The notes under the pieces: generated by a model
The model's input: the letters and a program-made list of their open reading frames with translations, nothing else
Told to the model about the DNA's origin: nothing
Databases searched by the model: none
Translations under genes and position numbers: made by a program
Assembly: GCA_964478025.1 (NCBI GenBank)
Contig: CAYZGK010000001.1
Span: forward strand, 124,001 to 188,000
Reading direction: 5' to 3'
Source of the DNA: UBA3700 sp964478025
GTDB taxonomy: Bacteria; Bacillota; Clostridia; Christensenellales; UBA3700
DNA: 64,000 bases
Shown: positions 27,701 through 37,300 of the stretch, piece after piece
Position numbering within the stretch: the stretch's first letter is position 1
Layout of the letters: each line of letters starts with the position of its first letter

Positions 27701-28225
27701 AAATATGGATACCAAGCAGGTATTATACATGAAACAAAATTTGAATATACTTTAGACGAAACAGTTGCAGCTTCAACAAAGGGTGTATTCTATGTTAAAG
27801 GAAAGTATAATTCTACAATTTTAAGAGGAAATGGTAATAATGATACTACAAAGACTTATTACTCATTTACTGAAGCTACAGATTTAACTAGTGCTTCAAC
27901 AGGTAGTTACTACTTCCGCTTAGATGGTATGTTCTATCCTGTAACATTAACAGGAACAAATTATTCAGATACATTAACTTACTACACAAGAGAAGTTGCT
28001 GTAGTAGATGAAAATACAACTGGCACATTCTACACATTAGATGAAACAAGTTATCAAAAGATTTCAAAATATGGTGCAGGCGCTAAATTTGATGAAAATA
28101 CTGATTATTATAGATTAACAGTATCAGATCAATTATATGCAAATGTAACTATAGGTACAGGATCTGGAACTTTAGAACAAACTTCTTCAATTATGGTATT
28201 TGTTACAGGTAGAGTGGAGGAATAA
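18779..28225 (+). CDS. Giant surface lipoprotein, 3148 residues
   Basis: ATG 18779 is chosen because TGGAG precedes it by 6 bases. The N-terminus is a lipoprotein signal, MKKSNVILSTIIVILLLVSL ending in FVGC, followed by a Thr-rich linker of about 55 residues. Four diverged modules near residues 500-620, 1014-1140, 1360-1450 and 1620-1745 share a pattern of amphipathic strands with YVELD-like and LYVNL-like segments, linked by Ser/Thr-rich spacers. Further on, about five copies of a ~100-residue beta module end in WD or WS, near 2348, 2444, 2554, 2669 and 2755-2860. They contain PYEY and VKFTNG-type motifs. The C-terminus holds Gly/Tyr-rich short repeats. There is no LPXTG. I do not recognise a catalytic domain; an adhesive, binding or structural role is inferred. 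Confidence 0.85.
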   Translation: MKKSNVILSTIIVILLLVSLITVFVGCDLINGGGTTTTDTTDTGGEDETTTTTTKKPTTTTTPTTNRPTRPTKPTTKDPDEEDGPKTSTMKPLICMATLIGGSKVNAEEGNYKVLNFYADLDVTDKDTQQTSKKRFIFRANLDQDGIDNELVIKVVDMSNVKETPVGPVDPEESGDDSIGSGDSTETPGDTTSGSGDTTGSAGDNTENSGDLVNQNGEVIGHLALTTADMATQITKEEEGELQWGFYVIGEKMYLDKGENSPLVYFEDFNMDYMIQLVSSLKNFISDGNYDGELKGELFTMLDNLIKSSGLNLSVSSIIGLVVPFIFGNAVVKTSTDATTGAVTSTYTMEVKINALTSTLKSIVGMLPMLLGGSLSFDLDLDPLLTFIDGWLPSMTVQIEGTTVDGVTTRFAFTAKDKTKSTTDNPVYLLYVDLNSDTIYQNTKADIGISQRAYNCVNYTSFSLTNIAFSLDITLDTQGALDVGSVANSVLGKTLLPEGVILVDGATGFRLEAALDLDLNYGKDTTIDENGKEVLVDNNLIMLELYLIDVNGNCLDSYPMIAVYYKDGALYVNLTDGDGNGVLSNYFACSNIKVNLDGVPSLVQYVVNLVTNALDNVFSETLGISDWTKWEDILNARYTSSDESTLEGGAVSTSSEITNMDCISLVYDENGNYQVSTDFITLLKGIGSVVGFGDIFSTNDTKTAIEITLNDVFWKALTSLAGDLGFSWPKGLTAGLSINFQEEGHIDSITIAAGLDSRSAYIGSDDHWYIGTKAAYKSLVFVSGSTYYSDSLLTSEFTLVGDDVIDNYSVIYVNEGRFYIDSEFTKEVVLGKDENGSECAFYGGAIDTNIKSTDVDSTGKKYVRAFVYKDYWVVGYGLDESEYITTTIATDGLEAAISVHDIMICYTTEGLKKFNPDLGGTSYSGYFGAKTNLEGYILSKTHRRVLATGLTSSSTGDYYVYSNTTKEYTLVSLGTGEGQVAYNPETDYYIVEEKDYVDSVSKLLTDILGGTFVSLNLSVEFSQGAYNLAPLIALFGLDEIKEMQLLWEFTSDFALDVSLNIGLSLDKENSENSILVVELVTNDSSVAFGANEMVPANTTIFGIYGVGNHVYIELENLKLLNIVLPNLAMDLDYTSLIYGFLGDKEILDLTFDLSKLLGLEGTTTSTAVADEFDQSVDISNALAVLVNEDIVAISVTVAAIQELLGSFNIDLGMDLSEVFDLTAELVASRSKGLDLTVSGALIPKWTEETGNYFDDDLKINVQTGTTKAPIQIGSATTLKSKYETKTEKLAAETAKFHDDLIDAIIQTIGDMKLTLTLDAEVLNSIWDINKIVDNIVAKQASSFNIPIEVDFDDWKTQVQVVAQLHLNLDNFKQTQIKIEVIYEGNVWLGVYIYNNSVVLDLNGLGLFDVELVNVPAIAQLGTAIQSILDGVGDLSLTSIVGGLLKNLTGGDTSNSEEVSSSTEITTQAQQNAGNTDVSTSDGDVSTSDGDVSTSDENTSISNNLAAIILSSLSIKDTTIFASVAADVFDSLFRELLGYSLGLDLGIDLSVDILAGKIALNAEIENSIWADVEIALEAGGDASFDMDLDQIPDWNATKGEYLIKSILKNLELGLYIDLNQYTSTTGSAEYTRIYIEKLDAKRSLSNTDGKSAAKGSILVTIADIDETEFNNTGAGTKTPLVYVELDYTKGKMNLTICNNLIKYVVDVGSKVGTVSIDLDLVSMLSGTLDGVLDSVNSLVSGLIKDTNKDLGVEDTTTQPDTSTSTETTEEEDTIPTSGSVSATQVVSTAGWTGVTSKASTYEVGQLFYKTNGTSSNYSDDEIQMYNGSGFTALSINTSYTSPKNFPTASSSNLNNVYRIEKTTTDDSGNSTTTYKFYICKVSRHEGTKDYYDYYDLNVVSGISALFSSLDITSLIDLVKIYLSVDQTTKLGIMNLDVEIDSYNFNSLIDNLMYYIFGQETILNLAELASGTFSSNYLASVYWNRIDGGATFDDLMDQVPSILADVLKNLAGVSLSSGLISMLVTSSLENQIGNIVNRFIPFAVTNETHLGLNLVRGQLTNIYLTNQDHGQAVTDDNGNVLTFYNTESTKTYSAGRSGSYFTNVYIFNTSNAVGDSTYTGVEGAITWDQIPATVTYDPYLYSNAESAYNTMVSENFTNKEATYQKGQSLYKASVSFKITGFQAFDVSTGKYSDTITSMNKDLSFANLDSYTNPGIYYITATAPFNSGANTATMTIKLKIRSSASIEKIETLSMHVYESLPEYIMVYTTDGVERRLPTSSMSIYTKTNGVADSGIVTDYAYCNADSKDGGWEQTVYIKFTNGVEAPFTIKYLDSTIVDTVLSGASGNKITIDLYNFDSTTSISDYTPSTLYFKYSDGTYGFLDATWDYGNATELFDRFNTHDVSAAQYEIRATVMGGTNNEQTVTILFDVPSKKVTSVAFGEKNNTLDIQPYEYYLYLTDSVNNEAYNPYQTKVTVNYDEGENAYQGEVNVVWSGIDSNIDYKWNNNNDYSSTAKVSLDETAYASGNTFNWEQDVKVSISRNEISAIYFDKELTKQVFTINPYEYNNLTNTHDYYPSTAYVKFTNDKVLELPIAWDWTEVDAFNVDYMNDYTQFTITIGFDVAKYKEDGTVTGLLVNGLNPFYQQSIVNAEVDGTAITGLMLSGSDYMGGTYQIDPVSVNFLGNEALPSSVTVVYENGTIGTMDVAKWDYDFKVTMTAQEGLVATCWLTNDLSFNVNVEILDRSVDQILVDTTSITSSPIDPYSYTMLDDGTLTYDIFESQMDISWITSYTVKLVGVDDNKVYFSQSVNTSKEVTALRRELRTTSEYNYNTETKMYEINGVQCKYVEEENTTTYNLPVYWDLTVLNISPEGGEETIYYYLGYGEEYQIQLSVDVEFATKVVDYISAVDSYYQTYNADTDTFSDTSYYEVLYNGEGLTAAQKRQCNVQARLLVYFTDGTSEYVDCEIDLTSLNDGKGSKYGYQAGIIHETKFEYTLDETVAASTKGVFYVKGKYNSTILRGNGNNDTTKTYYSFTEATDLTSASTGSYYFRLDGMFYPVTLTGTNYSDTLTYYTREVAVVDENTTGTFYTLDETSYQKISKYGAGAKFDENTDYYRLTVSDQLYANVTIGTGSGTLEQTSSIMVFVTGRVEE
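23204..23266 (+). repeat. Three 21-bp in-frame repeats (DVSTSDG)
   Basis: Three tandem 21-base units encode DVSTSDG, DVSTSDG and DVSTSDE in a Ser-rich linker of the giant lipoprotein. Third-position differences show they are not freshly copied. In-frame length makes copy-number change tolerable. Confidence 0.85.
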
Positions 28226-28226
28226 T

Positions 28227-31200
28227 ATGAGTAAAACTAATAAATCTATAATTATAAGTTTAATGGCTGTAGTTTGTATAATTGCACTTGTTTGTGCTCT
28301 TACACAAACTACGCAAAATGTAGCCAATAATTCAGTTAACGCAGATACAGTTTTATTTACTGACTTTGATGTCGTTGATGGTTATTTATATGGCTCAGAT
28401 AACAAAATAATTTCCTCTGACGAGGGTGGAAAATATGTATTAGGCAGCGATGGAAAATATCATTTAAGTTATAACTATTATTCAACTAAATATGATTCAA
28501 GCTACTCTGTTGTAAAAATTACAACAGGCGCAGAACTTTTATCTTTTATAGATAGCTGTAGTACAACTGCTACGGAAAAAAATGTAGGATTTGTTGTTAA
28601 TGATATAGACTACAATATGCAAACTTTATACTCTGATTCTCGTGGTGGTAAATGGCTTAACAACGGCACTTTCTATGGTATATTAGATGGTAATGGTTAT
28701 ACAATTAATATAACATCGCCACTTGGAAATTCTCAATTTTATTTAAATGATGGTTATGCTGATACGGTGGGCAATTTGGGTTCTTTTTCAACTTCTTATG
28801 CAATATTGGGAAGTAGATCCTACTATGGATATGGTTATGCAGGTGTAATAACTGGTGTTAACCAAGGAACTATAGCAAACTGTAATTTTGTTTGGAACTC
28901 AAATCTTAATATATTATCTGAGTTGTCTACAACAGGTGGTTGTTTAATTTATTATGGTTCAACAGACTGGGGTATAAAAATTCAAACAATGGTTGTTGGT
29001 CTTGTATGTGGACTTTTATATAATGGAACAATTGAAAATTGTACTGTTGATATAGAAGATGGTTTTGCTATTTGTCACCAATATGAACAAAATAACAACT
29101 ATGGTTATGCAGCTCCAGGACTATGTTTTAACTCAGGATTTGTTGGTGGTGTAGTTGGATTTATCGGTGAAAATGGACTTTTAACAAGAACTACACTTAT
29201 AAATGAGGGTGGTATTCTATGTTTGTCTGATGGCTCTGATCAATCAAAGGATGTTACTTCTGGAGGCTCAAGAAAGGCACTTGCTGTTGCCGGCGGCTTG
29301 GCCGGAGGTATTAAACCAGCTTGCGATTCAGCAAGAATACTAAATTGCTCAATAAAGGGCGATGGTACTGTTAAAGCTAATGTGGCTCACGATACTGGTT
29401 CAAGAAGAAATGATGGTGGTGGATATGGATATTCAGGTGGCGCAGTGGGAGCTACAATTCTTGTTACTGGTGGAAATGATTATTCTTCAAATCCAGTTAA
29501 TGATGGACAAATAGATGGTATAGTTTCCTCTTGGACTGGAGCTCGTTCAAGTTTTAGATTTAATAGTTTGTCTGACGCATTAAGTACAGAATTATCTATA
29601 GCTGGTTGTTTATTTGATAATGTAGGTTCAACAGATTCTGTAAAAAATATTGTAATTTTGTATGACTACATAGGACTTGTGCAATCTCAAAGTAATGAAA
29701 ATGGTAAAACTTATACTACTCTAGATACATCTGGTAATAATACATCTGGTGCAATTCAATATGGTTCATGGACAGAAGTTTATAAGACAACTACATATGG
29801 TAATTTAAATGTTATGTATGATTATTCAAAGACTGAAGACCCAATTAGAGTAGAAGCAATTTCCGAAGGTTTTTTTGACGGAGATAATTATACAGGAACA
29901 GAAAGCATAGATGATGAAATTACATCTACATTTAAGAATTTTTCTTTAGACGATACTAAAACGGGCTTAGGTAAGTTTATTTGGTCTGTTCAATATGCAT
30001 CTGTTGAAAGGGGTGTCGCTGATGGTTCAGTTGTTATAGCTTCCGATAAAGTAGGCGCACAAATATTTAAACTATCTGGTAATAGAAAAGGTGCTGTTAT
30101 ATATACGTTTGGAGAAAAAGTTGAAGCTTCTCTTCAAGATACAAATACAGCAACCAATACAGATAATTTTATTACAAATAACGCAAAATATTATAATGGC
30201 GCTGCTATTAATGCGCCTAAACTTGTTTTAACAAGAAATACTGGTGAGACAGTTGTAATAAATAGTGATGCATATATAATGACAACAAAGTTAACACTTC
30301 TTGACGATAATAAAGAAGAAACTGCATATACCTATAGTATAACTGATCAAGCAGATACATATATTCCAGGTCTTTACACTTATTCTATTAAGATAAATGT
30401 AACTGAAAGAGATGGAACAACTACAACTGATTTTATATATTATGATGATACTGCTTGCGTTCTTGCAGAATACGATGAAAATTTCGTTTATCAGTATGCT
30501 ATATATCAAGGAACAAGTTCTATGTTTACAGCAACGAATTTAAGTTCTGCTGAAAACTGGGTAAATTCAGATACTATTACCATATCTTATTTAAATAAGG
30601 CTGGTGTAATGCAATACTATACATACAAAAAAGGAAATGGAACAGAATCTATATACAATCAAGTTGATGAAACAGCGACTAATGTAACTTTAACTGTTAA
30701 TGAATCTGGAAAGTTTACATATAATTTTAATGCATATATTGAAAACCCATTATATGTTGAGGATTCAGGTGCGCCAGAATTTTTAAAGATAGGCACGACA
30801 AGCGCTCAATGTTTCGTAGATAACGCAGCACCAATTATTAAGAGTGTTAAATATTATGAATATGATGAAAGCGCAGCTGATCATAAGGGACCTTCTTTAT
30901 CTACAAGTGATTTAAATGAATGGTTAACAACTGATATACTAATTACTTATGAGGTAAATGATAGTTCAATGTCAGGTATTGATTCGGGTTCTGGTCACAC
31001 AGATTTTACAGAGGTAACAACATCAAAGTGGAGTTGTTCATTAAAGCTTGATGGAAAGAACTCTAGTCAAACTGTATACTATACAGATAAAGCTGGAAAT
31101 ACAGTAGAAAAGACATTTAGTGTTAGAATAGACACAACAAAAACAGAACTTACAAATGTCTTTGCTTTAAATTACTCAGAGTATTTAGTTTACTATGCAA

Positions 31201-34200
31201 CAATGGAATATTGTCCAGTTTCAGTAAAGATTAACTTTATTCCAGTATTTGGTGCTTCAGGAGCTTACTTACAATATTCTTATGAACAAGATGAAAATAA
31301 TGAAGATATTTGGGTAAATTACGAAAAAGAAATTAAATCTAATCAAGCAAATACATTCATTCTAGATTTTGAAGTAACAAATGCAACATTTAAAATGAGA
31401 CTTGTCTCAACTGAGGGTATTTACGCAACATCTTATGCAAATGGTGATGGTTACGTAACTAATGGTGCTAGTGATTATGAAGAATCTATAAGATGGACAA
31501 TTAACGTAGTAATTGCTTATATGAGTATTACACTAGATAATATTTATTATGGAGATAAAGCCTTATCTTCAATGACAAGTGATGAACTTGGTAATTTATT
31601 TAGTAAGAACTATGATGCAAAGGATGTGTCAGATATTCCTTTATCTGTTAAAGTTTATAAAGATGGAACAAATGATGAATTAAATTCAACAACTACAATT
31701 TTATATTCTGATAAGTATTCGTTCGCATCTCCAGATATTTTAACTGATTATACAAAGGTAACAGCAGTCTATTCTTCAGCAAACGCTGGTAGTAGACAAA
31801 TATCTATATCAGTTGAAGGAACGGATGCTTATGAGGGTAAATATTTATTCTTCTTTACAGATGGTAGAGAATTTACAGATTTTACTATACTTTTAAAAGA
31901 GAGTAAGGTTTATGACCAAATAACAACAACTATATCTCCATCTACAATTAATGTAGTAATGGCAAGTTATACAGATCAACTTAAATCATCTTATGTTTAT
32001 GGAACAGAAATTCCAACAACTATAAAGGTAGATGGTGAAGCAGGGGATGTAGTTACACTAAAGATTGTTTCAGATGCACAATGTACATATGAAAATGGAA
32101 AAATAGTAGCATATCCAAATGTAGGAACATATACAGTTTCCGCTGATTTTATTAAAGATGAAGGAAACTATGTATTAAATGTTACAAGTTCAGATATAGT
32201 AATTAGTCAAAAACCAGTTTCTGTATTAACAACATTAGATGGAGTTAAAGGATATTCTCCAACGCTAACATATGATGGAGTGTCTCATAAGATAGAGGGA
32301 ACATATACAGACGTATTTGGTGAAACGAAAAATGCTACGATAAAATACTATTTAGATACAGATTGTGCTAATTTAGCATCTGAAGATGTTATAAGTGTAA
32401 TAAATGTATATTATGTTAAATTAACTATTGATGATGAAAACTATTCAGTAAGTAATTCTAAAAACCCAATAACATTCTCAATTGTTAAGGGTTATCTATC
32501 TTTAGATTTAACAGCACAAACTTATGAATATTCAGGATATAGTATCCCATTTGAATTAAAATCAACATCAGGAGTTGAAATAAAGAGTAATGACACATTT
32601 GACCCTGCTGTAGATGTATGTAAAATGGATGATTTTACTATTTCCTACTACTTAGTTGTAAATAATGTTCCTTCATCTACAAAGCTAGAGAGCATTTATG
32701 CTGTAGGAAAATATTTAGTACAAATAGAAATTAAGAATAATGATTATTTCTATGATCAATCTTATGCTGATACATATATTGAGATAACAAAAGCTAAAAC
32801 GAGTATGAGTATTGATGATGTAACTATAACTTATGATGGAGAATCACATACTTATGACTATACATTAGGAAATGTATTAGTTAGCGGTATAAGTTCAAAA
32901 ACTACTGTTGTAGGTGAGTGGGAAGGTATTACTCAATACTATACATACAATAATGGAGTTATGAATAGAAGTAGTGATTTAACAGATATTCTTCAAATAC
33001 AAGTATTTGATGAGGTTACTAGAAAATATGTAACAGTAAATGAGTTGTCTCCAGCAAACTTTACTGATGCAGGAACTTATATATTCAAAGTTTCATTCCT
33101 TGGAGATAATAACTTTGATGCATCTTCAAAGCAAGTTAATTTAATTATTGAAGAAGCAAGTATGGAAGGCATAACATTTGAAGATGTTAAAACATACTAT
33201 GGGGGAGCTGATAATTATTACCCATTTATAATTGATGATTCAGAAAATTCTTCATTAAAGAAATATTTAGATATGGGTGCAGAACTTATATATAGATATA
33301 ATGCAGAAGAGTATAAATATGGAACAGAAGCCTACACAGGAACTTACATAACTGATGAGAGTGGCAAGGAATCATTAGATCAAAAAGGATACTTACAATT
33401 ATTCTCAGAAGTTAACACATATACTGTTCTTGCAATAGTTACTCTTGAAAACTATAAGACATTACAACTTACAGCAACATTAACTATTGATAAAACAAAA
33501 ATTGAAGGCATTATGCCAGTTGAAGTTAATAATGTTGAATACGATGGTGCATTCCATCCTGGGCAATTTACAGGCTTTGATTTAGATGATAATGGTAATA
33601 TGAAGGTTTCATACTTATCTGGTGGAGAATCTTCAAAGATTATAGACAAGGTATGGTATAAGGGAGTTGCAGTAGATGTAGAATATGACGATGAGGCTTG
33701 TCCATACACAGCAGGCACTCACTTTGGTAAAATAACATTTACCTCAACTGAGTATGCAACAGAAACTATTCAAGTTAAAGTTGTAATTTCTCAAAAGAAA
33801 GTAACAGAGATAGACTTCTCATGGTTATCTAGTATGATAAATAAAATAAATTCTTCTACAGATTTAAGCAACCTTTATGCTGAGTATGATAAAAATGGAG
33901 ATACTGATTATGTATCTTTCGAGTACTATAACGAAAGTGGAGAAAAAGTTGAACTTGATGAAGATGGTTGTTTGCCAGCAGGTGATTACACAATAAAGAT
34001 GGTATTTGATGATGCTAACTTCTGCTCTGATGTAACAGCAACAATAACAATAGCTCAAGCATCAAACAATGGTTCAACAACTACAACAAATAAAGGTGGA
34101 GATTCTAGTGGTGATAGTAGTGGTGGAATTGTTGATTTGATTAAAAACAACATTATACTGATAGCCGCCGCAGCCGGAGGAATAGTAGTAATTATAGTAG

Positions 34201-34325
34201 GAATCGTTGTAGGAGTGAGCGTTTCTAAAAAGAAAAAGAAAGCAAAAGCTAAGGCAAGAGCGAAAGCAAAAGCTAAAGCTAAAACAAAGAAAAAAGCGTC
34301 GAATGATGGAAAGGCAACATTTTAA
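28227..34325 (+). CDS. Giant membrane-anchored surface protein with GLUG-like and YDG/MBG-like repeats, 2032 residues
   Basis: ATG 28227 follows TGGAGG, which lies across the preceding stop. Residues 1-40 are a signal peptide (IIISLMAVVCIIALVCALT). Residues about 205-412 hold GLUG-like turns of the form GxVxGxxxxGTIxNCxV, suggesting a beta-helix. The middle is beta-rich with an FVDNAAP/YTDKAGN Ig-like domain near 870-980. Residues about 1330-1850 contain at least three YDG/MBG-type domains (TYDGVSHKIEG, TYDGESHTYDY, EYDGAFHPG). A membrane span near 1970-1996 and a Lys/Ala-rich tail (KKKKKAKAKARAKAKAKAK) anchor the C-terminus without LPXTG. It is probably an adhesin or envelope structural protein. 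Confidence 0.85.
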   Translation: MSKTNKSIIISLMAVVCIIALVCALTQTTQNVANNSVNADTVLFTDFDVVDGYLYGSDNKIISSDEGGKYVLGSDGKYHLSYNYYSTKYDSSYSVVKITTGAELLSFIDSCSTTATEKNVGFVVNDIDYNMQTLYSDSRGGKWLNNGTFYGILDGNGYTINITSPLGNSQFYLNDGYADTVGNLGSFSTSYAILGSRSYYGYGYAGVITGVNQGTIANCNFVWNSNLNILSELSTTGGCLIYYGSTDWGIKIQTMVVGLVCGLLYNGTIENCTVDIEDGFAICHQYEQNNNYGYAAPGLCFNSGFVGGVVGFIGENGLLTRTTLINEGGILCLSDGSDQSKDVTSGGSRKALAVAGGLAGGIKPACDSARILNCSIKGDGTVKANVAHDTGSRRNDGGGYGYSGGAVGATILVTGGNDYSSNPVNDGQIDGIVSSWTGARSSFRFNSLSDALSTELSIAGCLFDNVGSTDSVKNIVILYDYIGLVQSQSNENGKTYTTLDTSGNNTSGAIQYGSWTEVYKTTTYGNLNVMYDYSKTEDPIRVEAISEGFFDGDNYTGTESIDDEITSTFKNFSLDDTKTGLGKFIWSVQYASVERGVADGSVVIASDKVGAQIFKLSGNRKGAVIYTFGEKVEASLQDTNTATNTDNFITNNAKYYNGAAINAPKLVLTRNTGETVVINSDAYIMTTKLTLLDDNKEETAYTYSITDQADTYIPGLYTYSIKINVTERDGTTTTDFIYYDDTACVLAEYDENFVYQYAIYQGTSSMFTATNLSSAENWVNSDTITISYLNKAGVMQYYTYKKGNGTESIYNQVDETATNVTLTVNESGKFTYNFNAYIENPLYVEDSGAPEFLKIGTTSAQCFVDNAAPIIKSVKYYEYDESAADHKGPSLSTSDLNEWLTTDILITYEVNDSSMSGIDSGSGHTDFTEVTTSKWSCSLKLDGKNSSQTVYYTDKAGNTVEKTFSVRIDTTKTELTNVFALNYSEYLVYYATMEYCPVSVKINFIPVFGASGAYLQYSYEQDENNEDIWVNYEKEIKSNQANTFILDFEVTNATFKMRLVSTEGIYATSYANGDGYVTNGASDYEESIRWTINVVIAYMSITLDNIYYGDKALSSMTSDELGNLFSKNYDAKDVSDIPLSVKVYKDGTNDELNSTTTILYSDKYSFASPDILTDYTKVTAVYSSANAGSRQISISVEGTDAYEGKYLFFFTDGREFTDFTILLKESKVYDQITTTISPSTINVVMASYTDQLKSSYVYGTEIPTTIKVDGEAGDVVTLKIVSDAQCTYENGKIVAYPNVGTYTVSADFIKDEGNYVLNVTSSDIVISQKPVSVLTTLDGVKGYSPTLTYDGVSHKIEGTYTDVFGETKNATIKYYLDTDCANLASEDVISVINVYYVKLTIDDENYSVSNSKNPITFSIVKGYLSLDLTAQTYEYSGYSIPFELKSTSGVEIKSNDTFDPAVDVCKMDDFTISYYLVVNNVPSSTKLESIYAVGKYLVQIEIKNNDYFYDQSYADTYIEITKAKTSMSIDDVTITYDGESHTYDYTLGNVLVSGISSKTTVVGEWEGITQYYTYNNGVMNRSSDLTDILQIQVFDEVTRKYVTVNELSPANFTDAGTYIFKVSFLGDNNFDASSKQVNLIIEEASMEGITFEDVKTYYGGADNYYPFIIDDSENSSLKKYLDMGAELIYRYNAEEYKYGTEAYTGTYITDESGKESLDQKGYLQLFSEVNTYTVLAIVTLENYKTLQLTATLTIDKTKIEGIMPVEVNNVEYDGAFHPGQFTGFDLDDNGNMKVSYLSGGESSKIIDKVWYKGVAVDVEYDDEACPYTAGTHFGKITFTSTEYATETIQVKVVISQKKVTEIDFSWLSSMINKINSSTDLSNLYAEYDKNGDTDYVSFEYYNESGEKVELDEDGCLPAGDYTIKMVFDDANFCSDVTATITIAQASNNGSTTTTNKGGDSSGDSSGGIVDLIKNNIILIAAAAGGIVVIIVGIVVGVSVSKKKKKAKAKARAKAKAKAKTKKKASNDGKATF

Positions 34326-34340
34326 AGGAGGTAAGAAAAA

Positions 34341-37300
34341 ATGACAAATAATATTAATAAAAAATATTTAATAATAACATTAATTAGTCTAAGCGTTGTA
34401 ATAATGCTTATTGCCTCTTTATGTGTTGCATTTAATCAAGAGACTGGTGTTATAAGTGTAAATGAAGCATCGGCTGATTCAATAAATTTAACTGCGGGAT
34501 TTAATGGAGTTGTAGAAAGTGGATATGTTTCTCCATATGCATCTAAGTCTTCTAACGTGTATGCTATAGGTAGTGCAGATGAATTAACGGCATTTGTTGA
34601 AACTGCTTATGCAGGGGCAACGGCTGATAGTCAAATTTATGGTTACTTAACAGGTAATATATCATACTCAAATGCGACATTTAATAATGCTGTATTTAAA
34701 TATGCTCATTTAGATGGATGTGGATATACTATTACTTACAATTGTGCTACAAAAAATTCAAGTGGTTTAAGTGTGTTTGTGCAAGGTACAAACTTTGAAA
34801 TGGATGATTCAAAGTATGTTGCACATTACAAAAGCAATAAAACACCTTTTGGTTATGAAAAGAATGGAAATACAGGTTTCTTTTCAGCAGGTCTATTTGG
34901 TTCTATTGGTTATAATTGCGAAATAATAAATACTAATTTTAGGTTTGCTGGAAATTGGAAAGCAGATTTTTTAACAAGTGGTAACTATTTAAATAGACCT
35001 TTAGCTTTAGGTGTGGTGCTTGGATATGTAGTAGGTGGAAAAATTGATAATTGTTCTTTAACATTTACAAGTGGAAGCTATATAGAAATAAGTGCTTGTA
35101 GTAGTAAAAACGGACATGATACAGACGGACTTGCAACTTTAATTATGGGCGGTTTCGCAGCGGTTTGGGATGGATATAAAGAAGATACTTCTATTTCAGA
35201 TACAATTCTTTCAAATTCCAAAGTTACTATGGAAAGTACTTCTTATATAAGGGGATATTCACAAGGTGTAGTAAGTGGTCTATTTCAAAGATTATCTCCG
35301 CGTGTGTTTGTAGGCGGTTTTGCAGGAACTTTATGTAATTCAGCTGAAATGTATAATTTAACAGCAGCAGGCTCTGGTTACTTTATTGCAGATGTTTCTG
35401 GTCCTGGTTATAATACAGGTAACGATAGATTAGGATTTTCAGGAATTATTGTTGGAACAAATACAACACAAGATCAAGATTTATATTCTATGCATAATCA
35501 AGCAAGTGGCTGTACTGCTGGAACTATAGATGGTGTTATTTCATCATGGACTGGAAGTGCGTGTGAAGAGGTAGGTTCTGAATATAAATCAAAATATACA
35601 AAAACCACAGGACAATATGTATTTGGTGGCGTAATTGCAGGAGTTTCTACAGCTGGAACAGTTAAAAATGTATATATAACTATAAGTGAAGATGATTTAA
35701 CATCTCAATGTAGTGATAATTCTCCAACAAATATATCTGCTCCTTATGATGGCGGAAATAGTAATAGACCATTTACGACTTCTACTGAGTATCAAGGATA
35801 TTGTGGTTTATTAATTAGTGGTCTACAAGGTGATATAGGATCCGGTTTTATTGATAGATACATTTATAGCGAAAGTTCAAGTTCTTTTGAAAAGATAGGT
35901 GCATCTACAGAAAACGCTGTTGGTTTAATTTGGTCAGACGCAACAGAAAATGCTGATGTGTTGCCTTATGGTGATTCTACAAAATTATCAGGATACACGA
36001 TAGATTCTGGTTATTTTGTTTGGTCTATGTCTATAACAGGAACTGGAATTTCTGAAGTAAATAAGAACTTATACAATGAAGCTACAAATGTACAAGATGC
36101 CATAAATAATTACAAAGTTTATACATCACCTACAGCAATCGAAAGAGGTAAATCATCAGGTTTAAATTTAACATTAGAGGTAACTTTTGGTAGAGCGGTA
36201 TATTATGAATTTAATGAAAGTGGTTTTGGAACAGCATCATCATTTAGTTTTGGCTCTAAAACTTATGATGCATCAAGCGGTATTACTCCACCATCAGTTG
36301 TATTAAAAACATATAATGGGTCATCAAAAGTTAGTTTAAATTATACAGAAAGTAAGAGTGAAATAAGTAAAGTTAACTCTAATACATTACTTACAGATAC
36401 TTCTATTTGGACAGTATATGATGCAGGTAATTTTGCGGCTTATGGTATTGATCATATAAAGAATGCAGGAGATTATGAACTTACAGTTTATAATGGTGAT
36501 GCAAATTCAAAGTTTGATTTCTTAAATAAAAACTTACACTTAGTTGCTTATAGAACAGACAATTCTTACTATAAGGATGAATACAAAGGAACAGCTACAA
36601 AATGGCAACCTTTATACACTTATACTATTAATCAAAAAGAAGTAACAGGAGCGTGGGCTACTTTAACAAATAATGTAGATAATGAAAGTTATACAACTCC
36701 ACAAGATTTTACTTATTGTGGACAAAATATAAACTTTGCTTATACATATTCATCTGGTTTAGTTGGCAGTGATGTAGGTTATGTAGTTAATAATTATTAC
36801 ACAATAACTTATACAAAAGTTGCAGCTTCTAGACTATTAAATAATGTAGAGTATTATCAAAAGAATACTGATGGAACATATACATCTATTGGTTATACAA
36901 CAGATGCAAACTTTCCAACTATTGATGAGTATTATAAGAAAAACGAAAATACAACATCTAATATTTCAAATGCTGGAACATATAAGATCGCAGTTAATAG
37001 GACGCTATCTAATGAAAACTATAAAATTAGTGATTCTGTTCAAACAGAATGGACTATTGAGGTTTCTCCAAGAACATTATCTGTTCTATTTAGAAATATG
37101 GATGAGTATGAATATAATAAGCAAGAGCAACAAGCTACATGGATAGTTGCTACAACCAAAGATTCATCAGCTACTGTTCATTCAAAGTTTAATGATAGTA
37201 CAACCTTGATTAATGCAAATATCGTTGTATATAATGTATTTGAATCAACAGCTGTAAATGTTACTTATGATTCAAGTAATGATTACGAATCTGTAGGTAA

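Noticed and set aside
34240..34325. Lys/Ala-rich tail considered as a DNA-binding histone-like domain
   Set aside because: It directly follows a membrane span at the C-terminus of an exported protein, so it is a cytoplasmic stop-transfer tail.
36871..37146. Open frame of about 90 codons inside the 1926-residue surface protein gene
   Set aside because: It lies in another frame of a clearly coding region, has no ribosome binding site, and its product is low-complexity Ile/Leu/His-rich.
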